From: Streptomyces piniterrae
Lineage (GTDB): Bacteria; Actinomycetota; Actinomycetes; Streptomycetales; Streptomycetaceae
Assembly: GCF_005048155.1 (NCBI RefSeq)
Contig: NZ_SUMB01000003.1
Location: forward strand, 620,001 to 684,000
DNA length: 64,000 nt
Reading direction: 5' to 3'
Positions 1-7,918 of the stretch are shown here, piece by piece. Position numbers and translations under genes: made by a program. The notes under the pieces were generated by a model, which was not told the origin of the DNA, ran no database searches, and saw only the letters and a program-made list of their open reading frames with translations. How positions within the stretch are numbered: the first letter of the stretch is position 1; every line of letters begins with the position of its first letter.

Positions 1-542
1 GGCGGGTAGGAGGACCAGTTGCCCCCGGGGGTGAGCACTTCGACGGCGATGAGCTTGTCGCACTCGAAGACGTCGGCGGCACCGAAGTTGTTGACCTGCC
101 GGGAGCAGTTGCCGGTGCCGCGCAGCTCCACGGGCACGGCGGACGCGGGCCCGTAACGCGCCGGGAGGCGCCGCGCACAGCGGGCCCCGGTCAGCGCGAA
201 CCGGCCGCCCGCACCGGTGGCGATCTGCACATGCGCGTCCCGCGGCACATAGGCGAAGTCCGTCACCCCGCTGAACACGCTCTCCCTGCCGGTCAGTTCG
301 AAGGTGTCCCCGCTGTCCGTCATGACCGTGCAGCCACCGGACAGGGGCAGCACGATCCATTCGCTGCCACCGGTGGCGAAGGAGTGGTGGCCGCCGGCCG
401 GCAGCTCCAGGACGCGAAGGGAGGAGTACCCCCAGCCGGCCCGCTCGGGATCGATGGCGAGGGCGTACGGCCCGTCGGCCGCGCGGCCCGCCCTGACGTG
501 AAAATCCGTGAAGCCCGTGAAGTCTGCGGTCTCAGCGCTCAT
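1..542 (-). CDS. iolB: 5-deoxy-glucuronate isomerase (IolB), 3' end cut by window edge
   Basis: Isomerises 5-deoxy-D-glucuronate to 2-deoxy-5-keto-D-gluconate in cytosolic myo-inositol breakdown. The visible 180 residues begin MSAETADFTGFTDFHV and run through a cupin-type region to VEVLTPGGNWSSYPP, the family motif that precedes metal-binding histidines. The protein therefore continues beyond base 1. The ATG at 542 follows a GGAG element (revcomp of 549-555). It lies 69 bp downstream of the aldolase gene on the same strand, consistent with an iolC-aldolase-iolB operon. iolD and iolA are not in view and may lie further left. Only partial sequence is visible, but the motif match is strong. Confidence 0.93.
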   Translation of the reverse strand, partial: MSAETADFTGFTDFHVRAGRAADGPYALAIDPERAGWGYSSLRVLELPAGGHHSFATGGSEWIVLPLSGGCTVMTDSGDTFELTGRESVFSGVTDFAYVPRDAHVQIATGAGGRFALTGARCARRLPARYGPASAVPVELRGTGNCSRQVNNFGAADVFECDKLIAVEVLTPGGNWSSYP

Positions 543-611
543 AACCCCAAGTCTCCTACTCATCACTGACAGTCATCGAAATTCGGCCGTCGCCGCACGT
601 CGGCCCGGTGG

Positions 612-1511
612 TCACAGCAGTCCGACGGCGGTGTCCACGGCCGCCGCGACATCGCCGTCGGCCGGGTAGAGCAGCGAACGGCCGACGACCAGGCCCTGCA
701 CGGTGGGCAGTCGCAGCGCCTTGCGCCACTTCTCGTAGGCGACTTCCTGGTCCTGGACGGTGGTGCCGATGTCGCCGCCGAGCAGCACCGTCGGCAGCGT
801 CGACGCCTCGCAGACCCGGGCCATCGCATCGGGGTCGTCGGTGACCGGCAGCTTCAGCCAGGTGTACGCGGAGGTGCCGCCGAGGCCGGAGGCGATGGCC
901 ACCGAGCGGATCACCGCTTCCGCGCCGAGGTCGTTGCGGACCCTGCCGTCGACCCGGCGGGAGAGGAACGGCTCGACGAAGACGGGCAGTTCCCGCTCGG
1001 CCATGGCGTCGACGGCGCGTGCGGTGGCCTCCAGGGTGGCCAGCGATCCGGGGTCGCTGTAGTCGATGCGCAGCAGGAGCTTGCCGGCGTCGAAGCGGAG
1101 CCGGGCGATGTCCTCGGGGCGGTGGCCGGTGAACCGGTCGTCCATCTCGAAGGCGGCGCCCGCGAGGCCGCCCCGGTTCATCGAGCCCATCACCACCTTG
1201 CCTTCGAGGGCGCCGAGCAGCAGCAGGTCGTCAAGGATGTCGGCGGTGGCGAGCACCCCGTCCACGCCCGGCCGTGACAGTGCGAGCACCAGGCGTTCGA
1301 GCAGGTCGAGGCGGTTGGCCATGGCGAGTTGCCGGTCGCCGACGGCGAGCGCGCCGCGCGCCGGGTGGTCGGCGGCGACGATCATCAGCCGGCCGCTGTC
1401 GCCGATGAGCGGGCGGCGGGTGCGGCGGGCGGCGGCCTCCGCGATCGCTTCGGGGTGCCGGGCCCGCAGCGTCGCGAGGTCACTGATCCGAGGGGTCAAG
1501 GCGTAACTCAC
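612..1511 (-). CDS. Cgl0159-type (beta/alpha)8 aldolase-like protein of the inositol operon
   Basis: A 299-residue TIM-barrel protein that sits between iolC and iolB in actinobacterial inositol operons. It has the look of a class I aldolase: MIVAADHPARGA near residue 43, KLLLRIDYSD around 145, and a C-terminal TVLLGGDIGTT phosphate-binding-type loop. By position and fold I infer that it cleaves 2-deoxy-5-keto-gluconate-6-phosphate, the IolJ role, because no other aldolase is seen. It could instead be a related sugar-phosphate aldolase. The start is the GTG at 1511, and no strong ribosome site is visible. iolC ends 94 bp upstream. Confidence 0.8.
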   Translation of the reverse strand: MSYALTPRISDLATLRARHPEAIAEAAARRTRRPLIGDSGRLMIVAADHPARGALAVGDRQLAMANRLDLLERLVLALSRPGVDGVLATADILDDLLLLGALEGKVVMGSMNRGGLAGAAFEMDDRFTGHRPEDIARLRFDAGKLLLRIDYSDPGSLATLEATARAVDAMAERELPVFVEPFLSRRVDGRVRNDLGAEAVIRSVAIASGLGGTSAYTWLKLPVTDDPDAMARVCEASTLPTVLLGGDIGTTVQDQEVAYEKWRKALRLPTVQGLVVGRSLLYPADGDVAAAVDTAVGLL

Positions 1512-1605
1512 CTTCTTGAGGCCACAGATGCGGCGGGTGCGGCGGGTGCGACAGGTCCGGCGGACGGTGCGGGCGGGGCCATGGCGGCCCTCGCGTCCAC
1601 GGGGC

Positions 1606-2607
1606 TCACCGGTCCGCGAGGAACGCGTCGACCTCGTCGGCCGTCGGCATCGCGGACGAGCAGGCGAGCCGGGAGGCGACGATGGCGCCGGCGGCGTTGG
1701 CGTAGCGCATCATCGGCTCCAGTTCCCAGCCGGCGAGCAGCCCGTGGCACAGCGCCCCGCCGAAGGAGTCCCCGGCACCGAGGCCGTTGACGACCTCGAC
1801 CGGGGTGGGCGGGACCTCGGCGGTACGGCCGTCCCGGTGGACGGCGAGCACCCCCTTGGGCCCCTGCTTGATGACGGCGAGTTCGACGCCCATGTCCAGC
1901 AGCGCCTGCGCGCACGCCTTGGGGTCGCGCACTCCGGTGGCGACCTCGGCCTCGTCGACGTTGCCGACCGCGACCGTGGCGTGCCGCAGCGCGGCTTCGT
2001 AATAGGGGCGGGCGGTGGCCATCGCCGCGGCGCCGGACGCGCCGCCGTCCTTGGAGGCGCCGCCCTCGCCGCCCCAGAACATCGGCCGCCAGTCGAGGTC
2101 GAAGACGGTCGGGCCCACCGCCGGAGATCCGGTGCGGGCCTCCAGTGCGGCGAGGGTGGCGCTGCGGCTGGGTTCCTCGCACAGTCCGGTGCCGGTGATC
2201 CAGAAAATACGGGCCGCCCGGATGGCGTCCTGGTCCAGTTCCTCGGGGCGGATGACCAGGTCGGGAGCCTTGGGGCGGCGGTAGAAGTAGAGCGGGAAGT
2301 CGTCCGGCGGGAAGATCTCGCAGAAGGTGACCGGCGTCGGGTACGCGTCCACCGGTGTCACCCAGCGGTCGTCCACCCCGAAGTCGCGCAGCGCCTGGTG
2401 GACGTAGTCGCCGAACGGGTCGCGTCCGGTGCGGCTGATGACGGCGGAGCGGCGGCCGAGCCGGGCGGCGGCGACCGCGACGTTGGTGGCGGAGCCGCCG
2501 AGGAATTTCCCGAATGTCTCCACTTGGGCCAGCGGCACGCCGATCTCCAGCGGGTAAATGTCCACTCCGATGCGACCCATCGTGATCAGGTCGTACGGCT
2601 CGGTCAT
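1606..2607 (-). CDS. iolC: 5-dehydro-2-deoxygluconokinase (IolC), PfkB family
   Basis: Phosphorylates 2-deoxy-5-keto-D-gluconate in inositol catabolism. The 333-residue PfkB/ribokinase-family protein starts MTEPYDLITMGRIGVDIYPLE. It has the GGSATNVAVAAARLG signature near residue 37 and the C-terminal anion-hole motif VNGLGAGDSFGGALCHGLL, with the catalytic Asp in GAGD. The ATG at 2607 has an AAGGGG ribosome site five bases away. It is the first gene of the leftward operon and has a near-consensus promoter at 2665-2693. No truncation is visible and the length is typical. Confidence 0.95.
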   Translation of the reverse strand: MTEPYDLITMGRIGVDIYPLEIGVPLAQVETFGKFLGGSATNVAVAAARLGRRSAVISRTGRDPFGDYVHQALRDFGVDDRWVTPVDAYPTPVTFCEIFPPDDFPLYFYRRPKAPDLVIRPEELDQDAIRAARIFWITGTGLCEEPSRSATLAALEARTGSPAVGPTVFDLDWRPMFWGGEGGASKDGGASGAAAMATARPYYEAALRHATVAVGNVDEAEVATGVRDPKACAQALLDMGVELAVIKQGPKGVLAVHRDGRTAEVPPTPVEVVNGLGAGDSFGGALCHGLLAGWELEPMMRYANAAGAIVASRLACSSAMPTADEVDAFLADR

Positions 2608-2664
2608 ATGCGCCCCTTCGATTGGGCCGGCGGTCGGATTCGGCGGGTTCGGCTCTGAGCAAAG

Positions 2665-2693
2665 GTCTAACCGGGAGGGTCAGACCCTGTCAA
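2665..2693 (-). promoter_or_regulatory. Predicted iolC promoter with embedded palindrome
   Basis: On the minus strand TTGACA (2693-2688) and TTAGAC (2670-2665) are separated by exactly 17 bp, a vegetative sigma (HrdB-type) promoter. The spacer holds a perfect GGGTC-A-GACCC inverted repeat (2677-2687), placed where a bound repressor would block RNA polymerase. The iolC start codon lies 58 bp downstream. Transcription from here was not tested. Confidence 0.6.
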
Positions 2694-2699
2694 CAGTTT

Positions 2700-2808
2700 G
2701 TCCTTACATTCTGACGTAGAGAGGAGGAGAGATTTCACCGGGAGGCCCGCAGGGCGGCCCGACCAGGCCCCACGGATGACAAAGTCCTTAAGTCCTTATG
2801 TCAGGACG
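2700..2808. promoter_or_regulatory. Repeated operator candidates between divergent inositol operons
   Basis: GTCCTTA-N6-GACG occurs at 2700-2716 and again at 2792-2808. The second copy is preceded by a tandem AGTCCTTA (2783-2790, 2791-2798), and its ends GTCCT/AGGAC are inverted. The reverse complement TAAGGACT recurs at 3913-3920, just before iolG. Repetition in both divergent control regions suggests one regulator for the whole inositol regulon. The regulator itself is not identified here. TTGACA at 2814-2819 could be the rightward -35 element, but no convincing -10 follows. Confidence 0.45.
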
Positions 2809-2905
2809 AAGTCTTGACACTCCCCGGGACGGCAGAGAGGCTGTGCCCCACAACCCGACCCAGCGCCTCCCGGTCACCGCCGACCGGCGAGAGGAGAGCC
2901 GCAGC

Positions 2906-3826
2906 ATGTCCGCACCCCGTGCCGTTGCGCCCGTTCTGGACCGTATTCGCGTGGGTTCCGCCCCCGACTCCTGGGGCGTCTGGTTTCCCGACGACGAGCA
3001 GCAGGTCCCCTGGCAACGCTTCCTCGACGAGGTCGCCGAGGCCGCATACGAGTGGATCGAACTCGGCCCGTACGGCTATCTCCCCACCGACCCCGCCGTG
3101 CTCCGCGACGAGCTCGCGCCCCGGAACCTGAAGGTCTCGGCCGGCACGATCTTCACCTCGATGCACCACGGCCCCGCCGTATGGGACAAGACCTGGGCCC
3201 ATGTCTCCGAGGTCGCCACCCTCACCCAGGCGATGGGCGCGGGGCACCTCGTCGTCATCCCGTCCTTCTGGCGGGACGACAAGACCGCCGAGGAGCTGGA
3301 GCCGCGCGAGCTGACCGTCGAGCAGTGGAAGCACCTGACGACCGGCATGGAGCGGCTGGGCAAGCGCGTCCAGGACGAGTTCGGGCTGCAGATCGTGGTG
3401 CACCCGCACGCCGACACCCACATCGACACCGAGGAGCACGTCGAGCGCTTCCTCGACGTGACCGACTCCGGACTGGTCAACCTCTGCCTGGACACCGGCC
3501 ATTACGCCTACTGCGGCGGCGACAGCGTCAAGCTGATCCGCACCTACGGCGAGCGGATCGGCTACCTCCACCTCAAGCAGGTCGACCCGGACATCCTCGC
3601 CGAGGTCGTCGCCAAGGGCACGCCCTTCGGGCCGGCCGTCAAGCAGGGCGTGATGTGCGAGCCGCCGCTCGGCATCCCCGCGCTGCCGCCCGTACTGGAG
3701 GCCGCCCAGGCGCTGGACGTCGACCTCTTCGCGATCGTCGAGCAGGACATGTACCCCTGCCCGCCGGACCAGCCCTTCCCCATCGCCCAGCGCACCCGCC
3801 GCTTCCTCAGCTCCTGCGGTGCCTGA
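2906..3826 (+). CDS. IolE-like inosose dehydratase / sugar phosphate isomerase (AP-endonuclease 2 fold)
   Basis: A 306-residue TIM-barrel protein of the xylose isomerase-like/IolE family. VNLCLDTGHYAYCGGD near residue 190, followed by YLHLKQVDPD, matches the metal-binding His/Asp/Glu pattern of 2-keto-myo-inositol dehydratase. The ATG at 2906 is chosen because it follows GAGGAGAG (2891-2898); an upstream in-frame ATG at 2798 would start inside the operator repeats. iolG follows after 104 bp on the same strand. The dehydratase assignment rests on context plus motif. An IolH-like isomerase role is the main alternative. Confidence 0.82.
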   Translation: MSAPRAVAPVLDRIRVGSAPDSWGVWFPDDEQQVPWQRFLDEVAEAAYEWIELGPYGYLPTDPAVLRDELAPRNLKVSAGTIFTSMHHGPAVWDKTWAHVSEVATLTQAMGAGHLVVIPSFWRDDKTAEELEPRELTVEQWKHLTTGMERLGKRVQDEFGLQIVVHPHADTHIDTEEHVERFLDVTDSGLVNLCLDTGHYAYCGGDSVKLIRTYGERIGYLHLKQVDPDILAEVVAKGTPFGPAVKQGVMCEPPLGIPALPPVLEAAQALDVDLFAIVEQDMYPCPPDQPFPIAQRTRRFLSSCGA

Positions 3827-3930
3827 GCAGCGCGCAGCGCCCGTGACGCAGCCGAAGACGCAGCCCGTAGAGACAGCCGTACACACCGCTCGTGGGCACA
3901 GCCCGCGGCACGTAAGGACTTGAGGACGAC

Positions 3931-4953
3931 ATGACTTCGCACCAGACGCTGGGCGTGGCCGTCATCGGCACCGGCCGGATGGGGTCCGACCACGTACGCC
4001 GGATCAACGACGTGATCAGCGGGGCCCGGGTCGCCGCCGTCGTGGACATCGACGCGGACCGGGTCAAGCACCTCGCCGCCGGTATCGACGGGTGCGCCCC
4101 GTACACCGACCCGGCCGCCGCCATGGACGACCCCGGGGTGGACGCCGTACTGATCGCCTCCCCCGGCCCCGCCCACGAGGCCGCGCTGCTCGACGCGTTC
4201 GCCCGCGACCTGCCCGTACTGTGCGAGAAGCCGCTGACCCCGGACCCGGCCTCCGCGCTGCGCGTCCTGGAGGCCGAGCAGAAGCTGGGCCACCGCCGCG
4301 TGCAGGTCGGCTTCATGCGCCGCTACGACGCCGACTACCTCACCCTCAAGTCCCTTCTCCGGAAGGGCACCTACGGCCGCCCGCTGATGCTGCACAACAA
4401 ACACCGCAACGCCGACACACCCCCCGGCTTCACCAACGCGATGACGATCCACGACTCGGTCGTGCACGAGATCGATGTGACCCGCTGGCTGCTGGAGGAG
4501 GAGATCACGGCGGTGCGGGTGCTGCGCCCGGCGCCCACCGGGAACGCGCCCGAGGGCCTCAGCGACCCGCAGCTGATCCTCTTCGAGACCGCCGGCGGCC
4601 AGGTCGTCGACACCGAACTCTTCGTCAACTGCGGCTTCGGCTACCAGGTCAGCTGCGAAGCGGTCTGCGAGAGCGGCACCGCCCGGATCGGTGACGACCG
4701 CGGCGTGTTCGTCAACACGGCCGGCCATTGGGGCGGCGCCATCACCCCCGGTTTCGTCGAGCGGTTCGAGGAGGCCTACGACCGGCAGGTGCAGCGCTGG
4801 GTCGACGCCACCCGGCGCGGCGAGGTCGAGGGGCCCAGCTGCTGGGACGGCTACGCGGCGGCCGCCGTGTGCGAGGCGGGCGTCCTCGCCCAGACCACCG
4901 GCGAGCGCGTCACCGTCGACCTGATCGAGCGGCCCGCGCTGTACGAGCGGTGA
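3931..4953 (+). CDS. iolG: myo-Inositol 2-dehydrogenase (IolG), Gfo/Idh/MocA family
   Basis: NAD-dependent oxidation of myo-inositol to scyllo-inosose, the first step of the pathway. The 340 residues contain the Rossmann motif GTGRMG (about 13-18), the family EKPLT motif with the catalytic lysine (about 95), and [15 protein letters not shown], which carries the active-site Asp/His pair. TAAGGACTTGAGGAC lies immediately before the start; it holds both the ribosome site (GAGGA) and a copy of the operator half-site seen upstream of the operon. The stop overlaps a possible GTG start of the transporter gene, so translation is probably coupled. Confidence 0.9.
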   Translation: MTSHQTLGVAVIGTGRMGSDHVRRINDVISGARVAAVVDIDADRVKHLAAGIDGCAPYTDPAAAMDDPGVDAVLIASPGPAHEAALLDAFARDLPVLCEKPLTPDPASALRVLEAEQKLGHRRVQVGFMRRYDADYLTLKSLLRKGTYGRPLMLHNKHRNADTPPGFTNAMTIHDSVVHEIDVTRWLLEEEITAVRVLRPAPTGNAPEGLSDPQLILFETAGGQVVDTELFVNCGFGYQVSCEAVCESGTARIGDDRGVFVNTAGHWGGAITPGFVERFEEAYDRQVQRWVDATRRGEVEGPSCWDGYAAAAVCEAGVLAQTTGERVTVDLIERPALYER

Positions 4954-4973
4954 CGGGCGCGGCGAACGAACCG

Positions 4974-6440
4974 ATGACCGCACCGACCAGCCGGACGGCG
5001 CCCGCCGACATACCCGGGCACACCACCGGCCACCGCACCTCCACCCCCCACGCCAAGCGCTTCATCGTCGGCATCGCCGCCATCGCCGCGCTCGGCGGCG
5101 CCCTCTTCGGCTACGACACCGGCGTCGTCTCCGGCGCGCTGCCCTTCATGGAGAGCCATTTCGGCCTCACCTCCCTGGGCGAGGGCATCATCACCAGCGC
5201 CCTGCTGATCGGCGCGGCCTTCGGCTCGCTGGCCGGCGGCCGGATGTCCGACACGCTGGGGCGGCGCAACTCCCTGCTGTGGGCGGGCGCGGTGTTCACA
5301 GGCGGCGCGCTGGCCGTGGCGCTCGCGCCCACCGTCCCGTTCATGGCCGTGGCGCGCTTCGTCCTCGGACTCGCCGTCGGCAGCGCCTCCGTCATCACCC
5401 CGCTGTATCTGTCGGAGATAGCACCGCCGCACATCCGCGGCCGGCTGGTCTCCTTCAACTCCCTGATGATCGTCAGCGGTCAGCTGCTTGCCTATCTGAT
5501 CAACGCCGTTCTGGCGCAGTGGGAGGCGTGGCGCTGGATGCTCGGCCTCGCCGCGCTGCCCGCGGTGGCGCTGTTCACCGGGCTCTTCTTCCTGCCCGAC
5601 ACCCCACGCTGGTACATCAGCAGGGGACGTCGTGACGAGGCGGCCCGGGTGCTGCGCCGCACGCTCCCCGCCGAGGACGTCGCCGCCGAGCTGGCCCGTA
5701 TCGACCACGCCCGCGGCCTGGAGGCCGACGCCCGGCGCGGCGCCTGGCGGGAACTGCGCACCCCCTGGGTGCGCAGGCTGCTGCTGGTCGGCATGGGGCT
5801 GGCGATCGTCCAGCAGATCACCGGTGTCAACGCCGTCATCTACTTCGCGCCCAAGATCCTCGCGACCACGGGCCTGGGCACCAACGCCGCGATCACCGCC
5901 ACCATCGCCGTCGGCGCCATCTCCGTCCTCGCCACCGCGGTCGGGATGTCGCTGATCGACCGGGTCGGCCGGCGGCCGATGCTGATCACCGGGCTGGCCG
6001 GCATGACGGTGTCCCTGGCGCTTCTCGGCGCGTCCTTCCGGCTTCCGCACTCCACCGCCGTCAGCTTTCTCGTGCTCGCCCTGATGGTCCTCTACCTGGC
6101 GTTCATGCAGGCCACGCTCAACACCGGTGTGTGGCTGCTGCTCGCCGAGATGTTCCCGCTGAAGGTCCGCGGACTGGCCATGGGCGCCGCGGTGTTCGTG
6201 ATGTGGCTGGTCAACTTCGCCGTCGCGCTGACCTTCCCGGTCCTGCTCGACGCGGTCGGCGCCGGGGTGACCTTCTGGCTGTTCGGGGCGATGTGCGTCC
6301 TGTCGCTGCTCTTCTGCAAGCGGTACGCGCCGGAGACGAAGGGGCTGGCCCTGGAGGACCTGGAGGACGAGCTGCGCAGGGCGGACGGGGCGCGCAGGGC
6401 GGACGGGGTGCGTGCGGCCGGAGATGCCCGGCTGGGCTGA
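4974..6440 (+). CDS. MFS sugar porter, probable myo-inositol transporter
   Basis: A 488-residue major-facilitator protein with 12 predicted membrane segments in the cytoplasmic membrane. Family signatures are GGALFGYDTGVVSGALP at the first helix, GRMSDTLGRR in loop 2-3, PLYLSEIAPPHIRG, QQITGVNAVIYFAP and the C-terminal PETKG. These are typical of the IolT/XylE sugar-porter family. Its place directly after iolG indicates inositol uptake, probably with H+. The ATG at 4974 is listed; a GTG at 4950 overlapping the iolG stop is an equally plausible coupled start. The tail carries a short tandem repeat (RRADGARRADG). Confidence 0.9.
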   Translation: MTAPTSRTAPADIPGHTTGHRTSTPHAKRFIVGIAAIAALGGALFGYDTGVVSGALPFMESHFGLTSLGEGIITSALLIGAAFGSLAGGRMSDTLGRRNSLLWAGAVFTGGALAVALAPTVPFMAVARFVLGLAVGSASVITPLYLSEIAPPHIRGRLVSFNSLMIVSGQLLAYLINAVLAQWEAWRWMLGLAALPAVALFTGLFFLPDTPRWYISRGRRDEAARVLRRTLPAEDVAAELARIDHARGLEADARRGAWRELRTPWVRRLLLVGMGLAIVQQITGVNAVIYFAPKILATTGLGTNAAITATIAVGAISVLATAVGMSLIDRVGRRPMLITGLAGMTVSLALLGASFRLPHSTAVSFLVLALMVLYLAFMQATLNTGVWLLLAEMFPLKVRGLAMGAAVFVMWLVNFAVALTFPVLLDAVGAGVTFWLFGAMCVLSLLFCKRYAPETKGLALEDLEDELRRADGARRADGVRAAGDARLG

Positions 6441-6649
6441 TTGTCCCACTACGTGCTGATCCTGGCCGTCCTGCCCTCGTCACAGCTGTCACCGTTGGAC
6501 CGCGCTTCCGTCACAACCGGTCAACAGCCCCTCCCCGCCGGCCCGTGGGTGCCGTTCGCCGGGCACAGGGTGATCAGCACGCCGTACGCAGCCCCCCGCT
6601 CGGCTCCCCCTGGCCGAACCTGCGCACGGCTCTGAGGAGGTGCCCAGAA

Positions 6650-6856
6650 ATGACCGACCGGAGGCTCTGGTCGTACAAGGAGATCGCCGCGCACATCCGG
6701 GTGCAGCCGGACACCGTGCGTTCGTACCGCAAGCACGGGCATCTGCCGGATCCGGATCTGGTGGAGAGCGGCAAACCGTACTGGTTCGCCGACACGGTCA
6801 GAGCATGGGTGGCGCGCCGGCCGGGCCATCGCGGCCGGCGCGAGGAGGTGGACTGA
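6650..6856 (+). CDS. Small helix-turn-helix protein, excisionase/MerR-like
   Basis: A 68-residue basic protein. SYKEIAAHIRVQPDTVRSYRKHG forms a winged HTH like AlpA/excisionase or MerR N-terminal domains, and ADTVRAWVARRPG completes the wing/helix. The ATG at 6650 follows GAGGAGG (6634-6640), which makes this a convincing translated gene despite its size. It stands alone between the inositol transporter and a divergently controlled reductase, with no phage genes nearby. Its targets are unknown. Such single-domain HTH proteins are common in Streptomyces and many have no assigned function. Confidence 0.8.
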   Translation: MTDRRLWSYKEIAAHIRVQPDTVRSYRKHGHLPDPDLVESGKPYWFADTVRAWVARRPGHRGRREEVD

Positions 6857-6916
6857 GCCCGGCGACCGAACCCGTGCCGACACCCGGGTCCGTCATTCCC
6901 CTCGGATCCGTTGACC

Positions 6917-6952
6917 GTAGGCCCCACGCCCGTCCGGTGCGGGGCCTACGCT
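6917..6952 (+). promoter_or_regulatory. Inverted repeat and -10 element of a likely leaderless transcript
   Basis: GTAGGCCCC (6917-6925) and GGGGCCTAC (6941-6949) are perfect inverted arms 15 bp apart. TACGCT (6947-6952) is a typical streptomycete -10 hexamer ending seven bases before the ATG at 6959. No Shine-Dalgarno sequence is present, so transcription probably begins at the start codon. The repeat could be an operator or a hairpin overlapping the promoter. No good -35 is seen at normal spacing. Confidence 0.4.
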
Positions 6953-6958
6953 CGTCGC

Positions 6959-7918
6959 ATGCCCCCGATACCCCAGGTGCCCCAGACGCCCCCGGCCGCG
7001 GCGGCCGGCCGGATCGCCGTGATCGGCGCCGGTGCGATCGGCGGATATGCCGCCGCCCTCGCCCAGTGGGCCGGCCTCGACGTCACCCTGTGCGTACGCA
7101 GTCCCCTGGACGGGCTCACCGTCGAGAGCGGCGGAACGGTCCGGACAGCGGCGGTACGCATCGCCACGGAGCCCGCCGGGGTGGCGCCGGTCGACTGGGT
7201 GCTGCTGACCACGAAGGCACAGGACACAGCGGGTGCCGAAGGCTGGCTGCGGCGGCTGTGCGGCCCCGGTACCGCCGTCGCGGTGCTGCAGAACGGCGTC
7301 GGCCTGGAGGAGCGGGTCGCCCCGTACGTCCCCGAGGGCACCGCGATCCTGCCCAGCGCCGTCTTCATCTCCGCCGAACGCACCGCGCCCGGCCGGATCC
7401 TGCATCATGTCGCCAGCGAACTGCATGTCCCCGAGGGGCCGTTGGCCGACCGGTTCGCCGCGCTGCTCGCGGGCAGCGAGCTACGGGTGCGGCCGGTGGC
7501 CGACTTCACCACGACGTCCTGGCGCAAGCTGTTCACCAATATCGCGGCCAACCCCATCACCGCCCTTCTCCAGCAGCGGATCGGTGTCTTCGCCGACCCC
7601 GGGATGGCCGCGATGACCCGTGACCTGCTCCGCGAGGCCGCCGCCGTCGCGCGGGCCGAGGGCGCGGACATCGGCGAGCGGGACGTCGAAGGGACGCTGG
7701 AGATCTATGCCGCGGCGCCGCCCGACGGCGGTTCGTCGATGCTCTACGACCGGCTCGCGGGCCGTCCGCTGGAGCACGAGTACATCACCGGGGCAGTGGT
7801 CGAAGCCGGCGAACGGCATGGCATCGACACCCCGTTGAACAGGATGCTGCTGACCCTGCTGCGCGCGATCGACCGTGATCTGCAGGACGACCGCGATCTG
7901 CGGGACGGCTCCGCCTAG
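6959..7918 (+). CDS. panE: 2-Dehydropantoate 2-reductase (ketopantoate reductase) family protein
   Basis: Reduces ketopantoate to pantoate with NADPH in pantothenate/CoA biosynthesis. The 319 residues have the dinucleotide fold GAGAIGGYAAA (about 22), LQNGVGLEE (about 110), the SWRKLFTNIAANPITAL segment with the catalytic lysine (about 190), and SSMLYDRLAGRPLEHEYITG near the C-terminus. Together these define ApbA/PanE. The start at 6959 has no ribosome site and is best explained as leaderless. The gene's TAG stop shares the tetranucleotide CTAG with the stop of the convergent lacI-type gene. The true substrate could be a related 2-keto acid, since several paralogues exist in streptomycetes. 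Confidence 0.85.
   Translation: MPPIPQVPQTPPAAAAGRIAVIGAGAIGGYAAALAQWAGLDVTLCVRSPLDGLTVESGGTVRTAAVRIATEPAGVAPVDWVLLTTKAQDTAGAEGWLRRLCGPGTAVAVLQNGVGLEERVAPYVPEGTAILPSAVFISAERTAPGRILHHVASELHVPEGPLADRFAALLAGSELRVRPVADFTTTSWRKLFTNIAANPITALLQQRIGVFADPGMAAMTRDLLREAAAVARAEGADIGERDVEGTLEIYAAAPPDGGSSMLYDRLAGRPLEHEYITGAVVEAGERHGIDTPLNRMLLTLLRAIDRDLQDDRDLRDGSA

Noticed and set aside
6650..6856. Small HTH gene as part of an integrated element
   Set aside because: No integrase, attachment-site repeat or tRNA is nearby.
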